A DNA stretch of 40,317 nt, from contig WGOC01000034.1 of assembly GCA_016124235.1 (NCBI GenBank), positions 1 through 40,317 on the forward strand. Direction: 5' to 3'. Of this stretch, positions 1 through 6,653 are shown in pieces (position 1 is the first letter of the stretch; each line of letters begins with the position of its first letter). This DNA comes from a bacterium. Lineage in GTDB: Bacteria; Verrucomicrobiota; Verrucomicrobiia; Limisphaerales; RI-55. The position numbers and the translations under genes were made by a program. The notes beneath the pieces were generated by a model that had not been told where the DNA came from, searched no databases, and worked only from the letters and a program-made list of their open reading frames with translations.

Positions 1-115
1 CGATGTTTGCGAGATCTGCTTGCGGCAATCCGGTGAAGAGTTGACAGCTGCGCAGCGTGGCCACGACGGCCGCCGTTTTCAGATCGGCAAGGGATGAGGA
101 CATGGCGCCGGCCAT
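1..115 (-). CDS. Crp/Fnr-type cyclic nucleotide-binding regulator, N-terminal fragment
   Basis: This is the first part of a gene that runs off the left edge of the window. Reading leftward from the ATG at 115 (an in-frame ATG at 103 is also possible) gives a short polar start, then LKTAAVVATLRSCQLF and TGLPQADLANI. A leucine-rich helix followed by F-x-G-L-P-x-x-D-L is the usual entry to the cyclic-nucleotide-binding beta-barrel of Crp/Fnr-family transcription factors, in which a ligand-sensing barrel precedes a C-terminal helix-turn-helix. Only 34 to 38 codons are present, so neither the ligand pocket nor the DNA-binding domain can be checked. It reads in the same direction as the MFS gene at 208-1446, but a terminator separates them, so it is probably a separate unit. 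The family call is inferred from a short motif; an ion-channel or kinase cNMP domain is possible. Confidence 0.55.
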   Translation of the reverse strand, partial: MAGAMSSSLADLKTAAVVATLRSCQLFTGLPQADLANI

Positions 116-132
116 TCAACCAGCCTCGCGCC

Positions 133-178
133 AAAAGTAAAACCCGCTGTCTTGAAGACGATCGTCTGACAGCAGGTT
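133..178 (-). terminator. Rho-independent terminator of the MFS transporter gene
   Basis: Arms at 141-151 and 168-178 pair over about 11 bp with one mismatch (AACCCGCTGTC against GACAGCAGGTT). The loop contains the self-complementary AGACGATCGTCT. Read on the minus strand the stem is followed by TTTTACTTTT. It lies 30 bp past the stop codon of the MFS gene, in the right orientation to end that transcript before the Crp-like gene. Confidence 0.7.
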
Positions 179-207
179 GAACGTATGTCCGGCCACGCTT
201 CGCGTTT

Positions 208-1446
208 TCAGTTCGGCTGGTTTTGCCTGTTTGGCAGGAACCAGGTGAATAACCCGAGCAAAGGCAAAAAGGAACAGGCCGCCACCACGAACTCGATGCT
301 GGTCGCGTCGGCGAGTTTGCCGAGTACCGCCGAACCAATACCCGCCAACCCGAAGGCGAGTCCGAAGAAAAGGCCGGCGATGAGACCGACTTTACCCGGT
401 AGCAGTTCGGTGGCGTAAACCAAGATCGCCGGAAACGCCGACGCCATGATCGAGCCAATGATCATGGAAAGCACGGCCGTCCAAAACAGATTGACGTGGG
501 GGAACACCAATGCGAACGGTGCGATTCCAAGGATCGACAACCAGATAACCTTTTTCCGACCAATGCGATCACCGATGGGCCCGCCGGCCAACGTGCCAGC
601 GGCGCCGGCCCCGAGAAACAGAAACAAGTAGAGTTGCGACTGCTGGACGGAAACGCCAAAGCGATGGATCAAGTAGAACGTGTAGTAGTTCGTCATCGAC
701 GCGAAATAGAAAAACTTGGAGAACATCAGCACCAGCAACACGACCAACGCGAGGATCAGATCGGACCGACTTGCCGTTCCGTGATGTTCCCGTTTGGGCG
801 TGCCGCGCTTCGCACTTTCGAGCAAGTGCGCTTGGTACCAACCACCGACGTTTTTGAGAACGATCATCCCGGTAAGGGCCAGGGCAGTGAACCAAAGTAT
901 TGAGTGTTGTCCGTGCGGCACAATGAGCCATGCAGCGATCAGCGGACCGAGTGCGGTACCCGTGTTGCCGCCCACTTGAAACAATGACTGGGCAAAGCCG
1001 TGACGTCCTCCAGATGCGAGTCGGGCAACGCGTGAGGATTCCGGATGAAACACGGCCGAGCCCAATCCGACCATCCCGGCCGCCAGCAATACGAGATGAT
1101 AACTCGGCGCCAGCGCGAGCACGATCAACGCGATCAAGGTCATGGTCATGCCGACCACGAGCGAATACGGTCGGGGACGCTTGTCCGTTTGATAGCCAAT
1201 GACCGGTTGCAACACGGAGCCGACCATCTGAAACGTCAGAGTGATCAATCCGATTTGGGTGAAGTTGAGATCGAATGACCGCTTCAGCAGCGGGTAAATG
1301 GACGGGATCAGCGCCTGAATCGAATCGTTCAGCATGTGGCAGAAACTCAAAGCCAGCAAAATGCCGACGGCCGATGTGTTGGCGTCGATGTCCGAAATTG
1401 CCGGCAAGGTTTCCGGTCCTGCGGTGGCGAGTTGGTTGTTGGCCAT
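208..1446 (-). CDS. MFS transporter, fosmidomycin-resistance (Fsr) type
   Basis: This is a 412-residue integral membrane protein of the major facilitator superfamily with about twelve hydrophobic segments. Signatures include SFCHMLNDSIQALIPSIYPLL in helix 1, GLGSAVFHPESSRVARLASG in the first half, and GGPIGDRIGRKKVIW, an MFS loop motif, in the second half. The H-M-x-N-D and FHPE-x-x-R patterns are typical of the Fsr family of proton-driven drug exporters, so efflux of a small molecule is the likely role; the substrate cannot be read from sequence. The frame stays open upstream to 1536, but the hydrophobic core begins after MANNQLAT. I therefore start at the ATG at 1446, because the extension would translate a terminator stem. 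No clear Shine-Dalgarno sequence precedes this ATG. A terminator follows at 133-178. Confidence 0.85.
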   Translation of the reverse strand: MANNQLATAGPETLPAISDIDANTSAVGILLALSFCHMLNDSIQALIPSIYPLLKRSFDLNFTQIGLITLTFQMVGSVLQPVIGYQTDKRPRPYSLVVGMTMTLIALIVLALAPSYHLVLLAAGMVGLGSAVFHPESSRVARLASGGRHGFAQSLFQVGGNTGTALGPLIAAWLIVPHGQHSILWFTALALTGMIVLKNVGGWYQAHLLESAKRGTPKREHHGTASRSDLILALVVLLVLMFSKFFYFASMTNYYTFYLIHRFGVSVQQSQLYLFLFLGAGAAGTLAGGPIGDRIGRKKVIWLSILGIAPFALVFPHVNLFWTAVLSMIIGSIMASAFPAILVYATELLPGKVGLIAGLFFGLAFGLAGIGSAVLGKLADATSIEFVVAACSFLPLLGLFTWFLPNRQNQPN

Positions 1447-1452
1447 ATAATG

Positions 1453-1483
1453 AAAAAGCCCTGCTTCCTTACGGGAGCAGGGC
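1453..1483 (-). terminator. Rho-independent terminator or attenuator just before the MFS gene
   Basis: The arms GCCCTGCT (1458-1465) and AGCAGGGC (1476-1483) pair perfectly over 8 bp around a 10-nt loop. On the minus strand the stem is followed by TTTTT (1457-1453). The run of T ends only 6 nt before the ATG at 1446. It could end the transcript coming from 2147 or from the small ORF at 1503-1697, or act as an attenuator for the MFS gene. Confidence 0.65.
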
Positions 1484-1502
1484 GGAGATAAAATTCGATT
1501 TG

Positions 1503-1697
1503 TTACGTTCTCGCGCCCTGCTGCTGTTTGGTCCAAAGAATCAGCAGTTCGCGATGTTTGCGGGCGACGACCTTGATGGCTTTGGCGAAAGCAACAGCTT
1601 GAACGGACGTCGTTGTGGCGCCTTCGAACTTATTAAAATGGAACGCGTTGCTGTTCACCGAAGGGCGGGACAATAGCGAGTGTTGCGTTGCTGTCAA
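1503..1697 (-). CDS. Small hypothetical protein (64 aa), uncertain
   Basis: This open frame lies between the cysteine-rich protein gene and the terminator at 1453-1483, and it ends 20 bp before that stem. It begins with TTG, or with GTG at 1658, and has no internal ATG. The C-terminal half reads as a basic amphipathic helix (AVAFAKAIKVVARKHRELLI) and the codon choice resembles the neighbouring genes. I recognise no family, and no good ribosome-binding site is visible. It may be a real short gene, the tail of a decayed one, or untranslated 3' region of the upstream transcript. The terminator directly after it is the main argument in its favour. Confidence 0.3.
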   Translation of the reverse strand: MTATQHSLLSRPSVNSNAFHFNKFEGATTTSVQAVAFAKAIKVVARKHRELLILWTKQQQGART

Positions 1698-1754
1698 CTT
1701 GACTTGCGAACGCCGTCGCGCTTGAGAGGACAGGATCGACGGGTTTCGCCCATA

Positions 1755-2147
1755 TCACTTATCCGAGGTTGCTTTGCGCAATTCGTCGAGGAACGCCGTT
1801 CCGGTTCGTTGCAGTTGTGCCTCAAGTTTGCGGGTGCAATCGCAATCGCAGCACGCCCAAGGTTCTTCGCCGTTTAGATCGCGACACTGCCGTCGCGAAT
1901 GGGCGTCATGCACGCTGAGTAATTCAAAATATTCCTCCCAATAGGGACGTTCTTCTTCCAGTGGCGTGCGGCAGAAACAAACTTCAATCCAGCGAGCTGT
2001 GCCGTCGTTCGTCAGACGGGCTTGCTGCATGTCGTCGAGATATTCGTCGCCCGCGACCGATCCCAAGCCAAGCGTGCCCTTTTCGATGGCGTCCAGGAGC
2101 GCCTCTTCCCGGCCGGGTTTCACGCGAGCTTTTACGAGGTAACGCAT
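1755..2147 (-). CDS. Conserved hypothetical protein with C-terminal cysteine cluster
   Basis: This is a soluble protein of about 130 residues that starts at MRYLVKARVKPG. An upstream in-frame ATG at 2180 would add 11 unlikely residues. The N-terminal part looks like a small ferredoxin-like alpha/beta fold of the ABM or YCII-type kind (RYLVKARVKPGREEALLDAI). The middle is rich in aromatic and acidic residues (EERPYWEEYFELLSVHDAH). The C-terminal third carries a tight cysteine group, WACCDCDCTRKLE, preceded by C at RRQCRD and VCFC further upstream. Such spacing could bind a metal or Fe-S cluster, but this is inference. The sequence resembles a conserved protein I recall from cyanobacteria and other phyla; I cannot attach a function. 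It points away from the DUF1080 gene at 2357. Confidence 0.7.
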   Translation of the reverse strand: MRYLVKARVKPGREEALLDAIEKGTLGLGSVAGDEYLDDMQQARLTNDGTARWIEVCFCRTPLEEERPYWEEYFELLSVHDAHSRRQCRDLNGEEPWACCDCDCTRKLEAQLQRTGTAFLDELRKATSDK

Positions 2148-2356
2148 GGCGCAAATTAGCATGCAATTGTCGGGCTGCACAAATCGTTCAAAGTCTGGCG
2201 GAGCGGCGTGATCCGAACCGGAATCGACCCGACCCTTCTGAGTTACGTGCCGTTGCTTTTAATCATTTCCGGATTTGCGGCGCTGAGGACTTGAGAACGA
2301 TCTTGGTGAAGCATTAATCTGTGTCACACACAATCCCGATCCTCTTTCGACATTTT

Positions 2357-3721
2357 ATGAACCGGTCCACGCTTCTCTTCACACTTTGTATTGCGACGTT
2401 CCAGTTTTCGGCGACCGCTCAGGAATGGATTCCGCTCTTTGATGGCAAGACGCTCGATGGTTGGCGACCCAGCGAAAACAAAGGGACGTGGCGGGTTGAA
2501 GACGGGACGCTCGTTTCTCGCGGCGGCCGTTCCCACCTGTTCTACGACGGCGACGTTCAACACCACGATTTCAAGAATTTCGAGTTCCGGGCGGAAGTCA
2601 AAACCACGACTGCCTCGAACTCCGGCATTTATCTGCACACGCACTATCAGGAAACCGACTTTCCCGAAACGGGCTACGAATGCCAGGTGATCAACGGTTA
2701 TCCCACGAATCCGAAACCTAACCAATATGTCGAGCGCAAGATGACCTCCAGCATTTACGCGATCCATAACGTCTGGAAATCACCGGCACGGGACAACGAA
2801 TGGTTCCGCTATCGCATCGTCGTGCAGGGAAAGACGATTCGTACCTACATCAACGACGAACTAATGGCCGAATACACGGAATCGGAGCACCCGTTTCGAC
2901 CGGCCGACAAGAAAGGGCGGTTGCTCTCCTCGGGAACATTCGCCTTGCAGGGACATGATGCGGGCAGCGTCGTCTTTTATCGCAACATCGAGGTCAAACC
3001 GTTGCCCGACAATTTGCCGACGCCCGGCACACCGACCGATGATCCGGCGTTTGACGCGAAGATAATCCAACTTTCCGACGACAATTTTCCGTTGCTGGAT
3101 CTGGATGTGCAACTGGGCCACGGCCTGACATTGGACGGGGCGATGGCAAATGCGCGTAGATTTGGCTATACCTACGGCTTCGTGTTTTCGGGTCCGCTGC
3201 CAGCCAGTTTCCGCAAGCCGCTCAACGCCTTTGTGGGTTTCAAAGCGACCGAACCTCAAGCGCTTAACCTGCTCGCAGGTCTGGCCCCGGGTACGTTCGA
3301 TTATGTCATCGCCAGCACCGGGTACGCGACGGGCAATGAAGGACGAGTTTCCGATCCACAGGCGTCCATGGAAAAGCTGGTTGCGTTCATCGAGGATTTG
3401 GCGGCCCGCAACCAGGTGAACATCTACGGCGAAGCGACCGCCCTGCCCGACAATCTAATGGCCGATTACGATGCGCTCTGGACACCGGTACGAATGGACC
3501 GAGTGATCAACGCGCTCAAAGCCGGCAACGTGGCCATGGAAATCAACGACCGGTTGAAGGTCCCGAGCGCGGCGTTCATCAAGCGCGCGAAAGCAGCCGG
3601 TATTCACTTCACGTTCGGCAGCGGCAACACCGGCGCGAATGACCTTGGTCGACTGCGTTACTGCATCGACATGGTCGAAGAGTGTCGGCTGAACGCGAAT
3701 GATCTGTGGTTGCCGCAGTGA
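2357..3721 (+). CDS. Secreted DUF1080 (3-keto-disaccharide hydrolase-like) protein with C-terminal PHP-like domain
   Basis: This is a 454-residue exported protein. The ATG at 2357 places a signal peptide at the N-terminus (MNRSTLLFTLCIATF with cleavage after SATA). Starting at the GTG at 2321 would bury it. Residues of about 25-215 form a DUF1080 beta-sandwich: EWIPLFDGKTLDGWRP, then WRVEDGTLVSRGG, then NSGIYLHTHYQETD and FRYRIVVQGKTIRTYINDE. This is the concanavalin-like fold now associated with 3-keto-glycoside hydrolysis. Residues of about 230-454 form a second domain ending with EINDRLKVPSAAFIKRAK, GIHFTFGSGN and YCIDMVEECRLNANDLW, which resembles the end of PHP-type metal-dependent hydrolase barrels. 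Together they suggest saccharide processing outside the cytoplasm. It converges with the gene ending at 3738, 16 bp away. Confidence 0.85.
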   Translation: MNRSTLLFTLCIATFQFSATAQEWIPLFDGKTLDGWRPSENKGTWRVEDGTLVSRGGRSHLFYDGDVQHHDFKNFEFRAEVKTTTASNSGIYLHTHYQETDFPETGYECQVINGYPTNPKPNQYVERKMTSSIYAIHNVWKSPARDNEWFRYRIVVQGKTIRTYINDELMAEYTESEHPFRPADKKGRLLSSGTFALQGHDAGSVVFYRNIEVKPLPDNLPTPGTPTDDPAFDAKIIQLSDDNFPLLDLDVQLGHGLTLDGAMANARRFGYTYGFVFSGPLPASFRKPLNAFVGFKATEPQALNLLAGLAPGTFDYVIASTGYATGNEGRVSDPQASMEKLVAFIEDLAARNQVNIYGEATALPDNLMADYDALWTPVRMDRVINALKAGNVAMEINDRLKVPSAAFIKRAKAAGIHFTFGSGNTGANDLGRLRYCIDMVEECRLNANDLWLPQ

Positions 3722-3737
3722 GCGACGGTCTGATCGA

Positions 3738-4682
3738 CTATTGCTTCGCCGCTTCCTTCGATCCAGCCGGAAAAAAGACGCACACGTCGGGGTGCATCGT
3801 GTAGAGCCGCAGGTTGTCGCCGTCTTGAATGATGATCCCGCTCGAACGGTTATCCTCGACGATCGGATTGTGCGGATACTTCCGCCAGTGGATCAAATCA
3901 TCGGACACGGCGATGTTCGTGGACCAGCGGCCCCAGTCCTTGCGATCCGTTCCGTGATAAATGCCGTAGAAATGCCCGCGGTAGCGAATGACCTGATTGA
4001 GCGCCAGGCCGAATTGGTCGTACGGTTCGGGACCGCGTTTGATCACCGGCTCGTCCTGGACATTGGTCCAGACTTTCTGGTCCGTTGATTTGGCGAGGTA
4101 AATGGCGTCGTCGTTTCGTTCGTAAAGCAGATACCAGACGTTGCTTTCGATCCAAATCGTCGGCGTGCCGTAAGGTCCCTCGCTCAACGGTTCGCCGTTT
4201 GCCTTGAGGATGTTCAGATCGCCCTGATCGGTCCAATGAATTCCGTCGTCCGAGGTCAGTGAATGGGCGATGTCGTGCAAGCCCTCGGCCGCCATGAAAT
4301 ACGCGTTGTCTCGCTTGACGACCATCATGTCCTCGGTCCAGCGGCTGGAGAAAATCGGCGCGTCATCGAATCGCTTCCACGAGAATCCATCGTCGGAAGT
4401 CGCCAGACCGAGGTTGTGTTGTCCCGCATCGTAGCCGGTGTACCAGAGCCGCCAATGGTCGCCCTCCTTCAAAACGTAGCCGCGCTCGCGGATGTGCCGG
4501 TCCCAGGTGTCGCGTCCGGTTCCGGCGAACACCGGGTTCCCTTTGTAGGGCACCCAGTGAACGAGTTCGGGTGGAAATTCGGTCGCGTCAGCGTCGGCAC
4601 CGGACGAACGGAGAGAAAACAAAATCGACGCAAGCAATGAAACGACGACCGACGGCCAGAGCGCTTTTCCGGAGATTTGCAT
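3738..4682 (-). CDS. Secreted GH43/GH32-like five-bladed beta-propeller glycosidase-like protein
   Basis: This 314-residue protein starts at the ATG at 4682 with a signal peptide (MQISGKALWPSVVVSLLASI, cleavage near SSGADA). The frame is open to 4916, but that stretch reads through an ada remnant and is not credible. The body has repeated propeller blades of the type H-W-x-x-W-Y-T-G-Y, LGLATSDDGFSW, SLTSDDGIHWTDQG, IYLAKSTDQKVWTN and NIAVSDDLIHWRKY. This S-x-D-x-x-x-W pattern is seen in the GH43, GH32, GH68 and GH130 type propellers. Acidic residues are plentiful, but I cannot assign the catalytic set, so hydrolase, phosphorylase or binding protein all remain possible. It faces the DUF1080 gene tail to tail, which fits a local saccharide-degrading theme. 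Confidence 0.75.
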   Translation of the reverse strand: MQISGKALWPSVVVSLLASILFSLRSSGADADATEFPPELVHWVPYKGNPVFAGTGRDTWDRHIRERGYVLKEGDHWRLWYTGYDAGQHNLGLATSDDGFSWKRFDDAPIFSSRWTEDMMVVKRDNAYFMAAEGLHDIAHSLTSDDGIHWTDQGDLNILKANGEPLSEGPYGTPTIWIESNVWYLLYERNDDAIYLAKSTDQKVWTNVQDEPVIKRGPEPYDQFGLALNQVIRYRGHFYGIYHGTDRKDWGRWSTNIAVSDDLIHWRKYPHNPIVEDNRSSGIIIQDGDNLRLYTMHPDVCVFFPAGSKEAAKQ

Positions 4683-4743
4683 GAACCGATCCTGATCCTC
4701 GATCACGTGCGAAACAAGCCGTCGTTGATGGGCGGCGCTCCGG

Positions 4744-4834
4744 CCTCCCGTCAACGTCCCGGCAGTCGACCCGTGCGTTCGAGTTCGAGCAACAGGCGCT
4801 TGCGCCAGAGGCCGCCGCCATGGCCGGTGAGCGA
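4744..4834 (-). pseudogene. Remnant: duplicated 3' end of the ada gene
   Basis: Positions 4744-4816 are identical, base for base, to 6563-6635, and the match continues with a few differences to 4834/6653, always at an offset of 1,819 bp. On the minus strand the copy encodes SLTGHGGGLWRKRLLLELER followed by TGRLPGR and a stop at 4751-4753. That is the C-terminus of the Ada methyltransferase domain, with Y replaced by H after SLTG. Upstream of the S codon the similarity stops. No start codon or active-site PCHR motif is present, so this is a dead fragment in the gap between the propeller gene and the cytochrome gene. Confidence 0.85.
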
Positions 4835-5035
4835 TGCGACAGACGGGTTGTTTGTGCTTGATCCCAGCGCCTGCTCCGTCGATGATTTTTCGCGGAAATC
4901 CAATCAAACAACACAAAATTTGACTGGAGTCTTGTGCGGTTCTTGCACGGGCAAAGACGGGTGGGAAAGAAATGCTTTGTGAGTGTCCGCTTGATTTGTG
5001 AGATCGATGGAAAAAGCGAATGATTTTGCCGCGTC

Positions 5036-5809
5036 ATGCCGACACCTACGTCATCGATATCGAAAGTAACTGAGAAGCATTCGGCCTGGGTCCGTTTCAC
5101 TCACTGGTTAACTTCGGTGTGTTTTCTCCTGCTGGCCGTCAGCGGTTTCGTTATTCTGATGTGCCATCCGAGATTGTACTGGGGTGAAGCAGGCAACGAT
5201 TTAACGCCTGCCCTTCTCGAACTGCCGATCAGCAGGAACTATCAGCACGGAGGTTGGAGCGAAAGTGTGGCATTTTTTGATGGTGCCGATTCTCCAGTGA
5301 GTTCGAGCCGAACGTATGAAATATTCAATCAAAACGGTTGGGCTCGAAGTCTTCATTTTCTTGCTGCTTGGTTGCTCGTGGGAGCGGGGAGTGTTTACCT
5401 TTTATTCGGTGCTACCACTCGTCACTTTCGAGCCCATCTTCTTCCGAAGTCGGACGAGGTCACAATAGACCGTTTTCGCGAAGAGTTCAAAAAGCATCTG
5501 TGTTTGAACATTCGTCCCGCGACAGGTGGGCCACAATATGGATTGTTGCAGAAAATCGTCTACATGGGTGTTGTGTTTGTTTCTCTGCCTTTGATGGTGG
5601 TCACGGGCTTCGCCATGTCGCCCGCAATCACGGCGACCTTTCCCTTTCTTCTGGACGTGTTTGGAGGTTTTCAATCTGCGCGCACAGTCCATTTTTTCGC
5701 GTTCGCGGCTCTCTTGATATTCGTAATGGTGCACGTGCTGATGATTGTCAGATCCGGATTCAAACGACAGATGCGTGCCATGACGATCGGCGAAACCCGC
5801 AGAGACTGA
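5036..5809 (+). CDS. Cytochrome b561/thiosulfate-reductase-type membrane cytochrome b subunit
   Basis: This is a 257-residue membrane protein with four main hydrophobic segments: LTSVCFLLLAVSGFVILM, LHFLAAWLLVGAGSVYLLF, IVYMGVVFVSLPLMVVTGFA and FFAFAALLIFVMVHVLMIV. Histidines placed for two b-type hemes are visible near H23 (RFTHW), in SLHFL, in ARTVHFF and in FVMVHVL. A hydrophilic loop of about 55 residues follows the first helix. It is the quinone-linked electron-transfer partner expected for a periplasmic molybdoenzyme. Its stop codon is one base from the ATG of the next gene, which encodes such an enzyme, so the two are almost certainly translated together as one complex. The start at 5036 gives a normal N-terminus, though its ribosome-binding site is weak. 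The pair is bracketed by copies of the ada 3' end. Confidence 0.85.
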   Translation: MPTPTSSISKVTEKHSAWVRFTHWLTSVCFLLLAVSGFVILMCHPRLYWGEAGNDLTPALLELPISRNYQHGGWSESVAFFDGADSPVSSSRTYEIFNQNGWARSLHFLAAWLLVGAGSVYLLFGATTRHFRAHLLPKSDEVTIDRFREEFKKHLCLNIRPATGGPQYGLLQKIVYMGVVFVSLPLMVVTGFAMSPAITATFPFLLDVFGGFQSARTVHFFAFAALLIFVMVHVLMIVRSGFKRQMRAMTIGETRRD

Positions 5810-5810
5810 G

Positions 5811-6548
5811 ATGATCGACAATCAACTTATTACCAGACGCCGCGCAATCATTGCCGGATTGGCCTCCGTCGGTGGCATGGTTCTGCCCGGTTGTTCGCGG
5901 GAAAGCCCTCCCAGCTACGGCAACCTGCTGCGAATGGGCGACAATCTCACTTACGCTGCCCACCGGGCATTGCTCCCCGGGCAAAAGCTCGCGCGGGAGT
6001 ACAGCCGGAGAGACATCTCCTCGATGCCCGCCACCGGCACCACCAACCCGGAGGCGGAGGAATACCAAAGTTTGTATCACAACAAATTTGCCGGTTGGAG
6101 CTTGAGTGTCGAGGGGATGGTTTCTCGACCGATGGTATTCACCGTGGCAGAACTGAAGCGACTGCCTTCGCGAACACAGATCACCCGGCATACCTGCGAA
6201 GAAGGATGGTCAGCTATTGCCGAGTGGACCGGTGTTCCGTTGAGCCGTGTGCTTGATGCAGTTGGGATGTTACCAAGGGCCCGCTTTGTCAGTTTTTACT
6301 CTTATGACGACTGGGCTGACAGTATCGATCTGTTTGACGCATTGCATCCTCAGACCATCCTCGCATACGGCATGAACGGGCGCGATTTAGCCGTCGCGCA
6401 TGGAGCGCCGGTAAGACTGAGAGTGGAACGCCAAATTGGTTACAAAAGCATGAAGTTTCTGAAGAGGATAGTCGTCACCGAGGAGTTCGACGATGGTGGC
6501 GAGAACGGCAACATCCAAAATGGATGGGCTTGGTACGTTGGAATCTGA
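5811..6548 (+). CDS. Tat-exported molybdopterin-dependent oxidoreductase, sulfite oxidase/YedY-like
   Basis: This 245-residue protein opens with a twin-arginine signal (LITRRRAIIAGLAS) and a lipobox-like LPGC with cysteine at position 28, so it is probably a Tat-exported lipoprotein. The domain has the sulfite-oxidase-family molybdopterin fold: FAGWSLSVEGMVSRPMVFTV, then ITRHTCEEGWSAIAEWTGVPL with Cys129 as the likely molybdenum ligand, FYSYDDWADSIDLFDA, and GRDLAVAHGAPVRLRVERQIGYK near the end. This is a shortened SoxC/YedY type without a dimerisation domain. The substrate is unknown; methionine sulfoxide, sulfite or other oxo-compounds are possibilities from the family. Electrons would pass to or from the cytochrome b encoded one base upstream. 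It converges with ada, leaving 21 bp between the two stop codons. Confidence 0.85.
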   Translation: MIDNQLITRRRAIIAGLASVGGMVLPGCSRESPPSYGNLLRMGDNLTYAAHRALLPGQKLAREYSRRDISSMPATGTTNPEAEEYQSLYHNKFAGWSLSVEGMVSRPMVFTVAELKRLPSRTQITRHTCEEGWSAIAEWTGVPLSRVLDAVGMLPRARFVSFYSYDDWADSIDLFDALHPQTILAYGMNGRDLAVAHGAPVRLRVERQIGYKSMKFLKRIVVTEEFDDGGENGNIQNGWAWYVGI

Positions 6549-6562
6549 ATCAATTGCCACTA

Positions 6563-6653
6563 CCTCCCGTCAACGTCCCGGCAGTCGACCCGTGCGTTCG
6601 AGTTCGAGCAACAGGCGCTTGCGCCAGAGGCCGCCTCCGTATCCGGTGAGCGA
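6563..6653. repeat. Direct repeat, right copy (3' end of ada)
   Basis: This is the intact copy of the sequence duplicated at 4744-4834. The first 73 bp (6563-6635) are exact, followed by a shorter diverged part that includes CCGGTGAGCGA in both copies. Here it overlaps the end of the complete ada gene and the few bases beyond its stop codon. The two copies stand in direct orientation and enclose the cytochrome b/molybdoenzyme pair. Confidence 0.9.

Noticed and set aside
1447..1536. Upstream extension of the MFS reading frame to a start at 1536
   Set aside because: It would translate straight through a terminator stem and adds a polar stretch unlike the family N-terminus; the ATG at 1446 fits the first helix better.
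2200..2290. Possible decayed minus-strand tRNA (GGGTCGATTCCGG resembles a T-arm)
   Set aside because: No acceptor stem closes it and no anticodon arm can be drawn; the T-loop resemblance is too short.
4683..4916. N-terminal extension of the propeller gene on the minus strand
   Set aside because: It reads the ada remnant in another frame and removes the signal peptide from the N-terminus.
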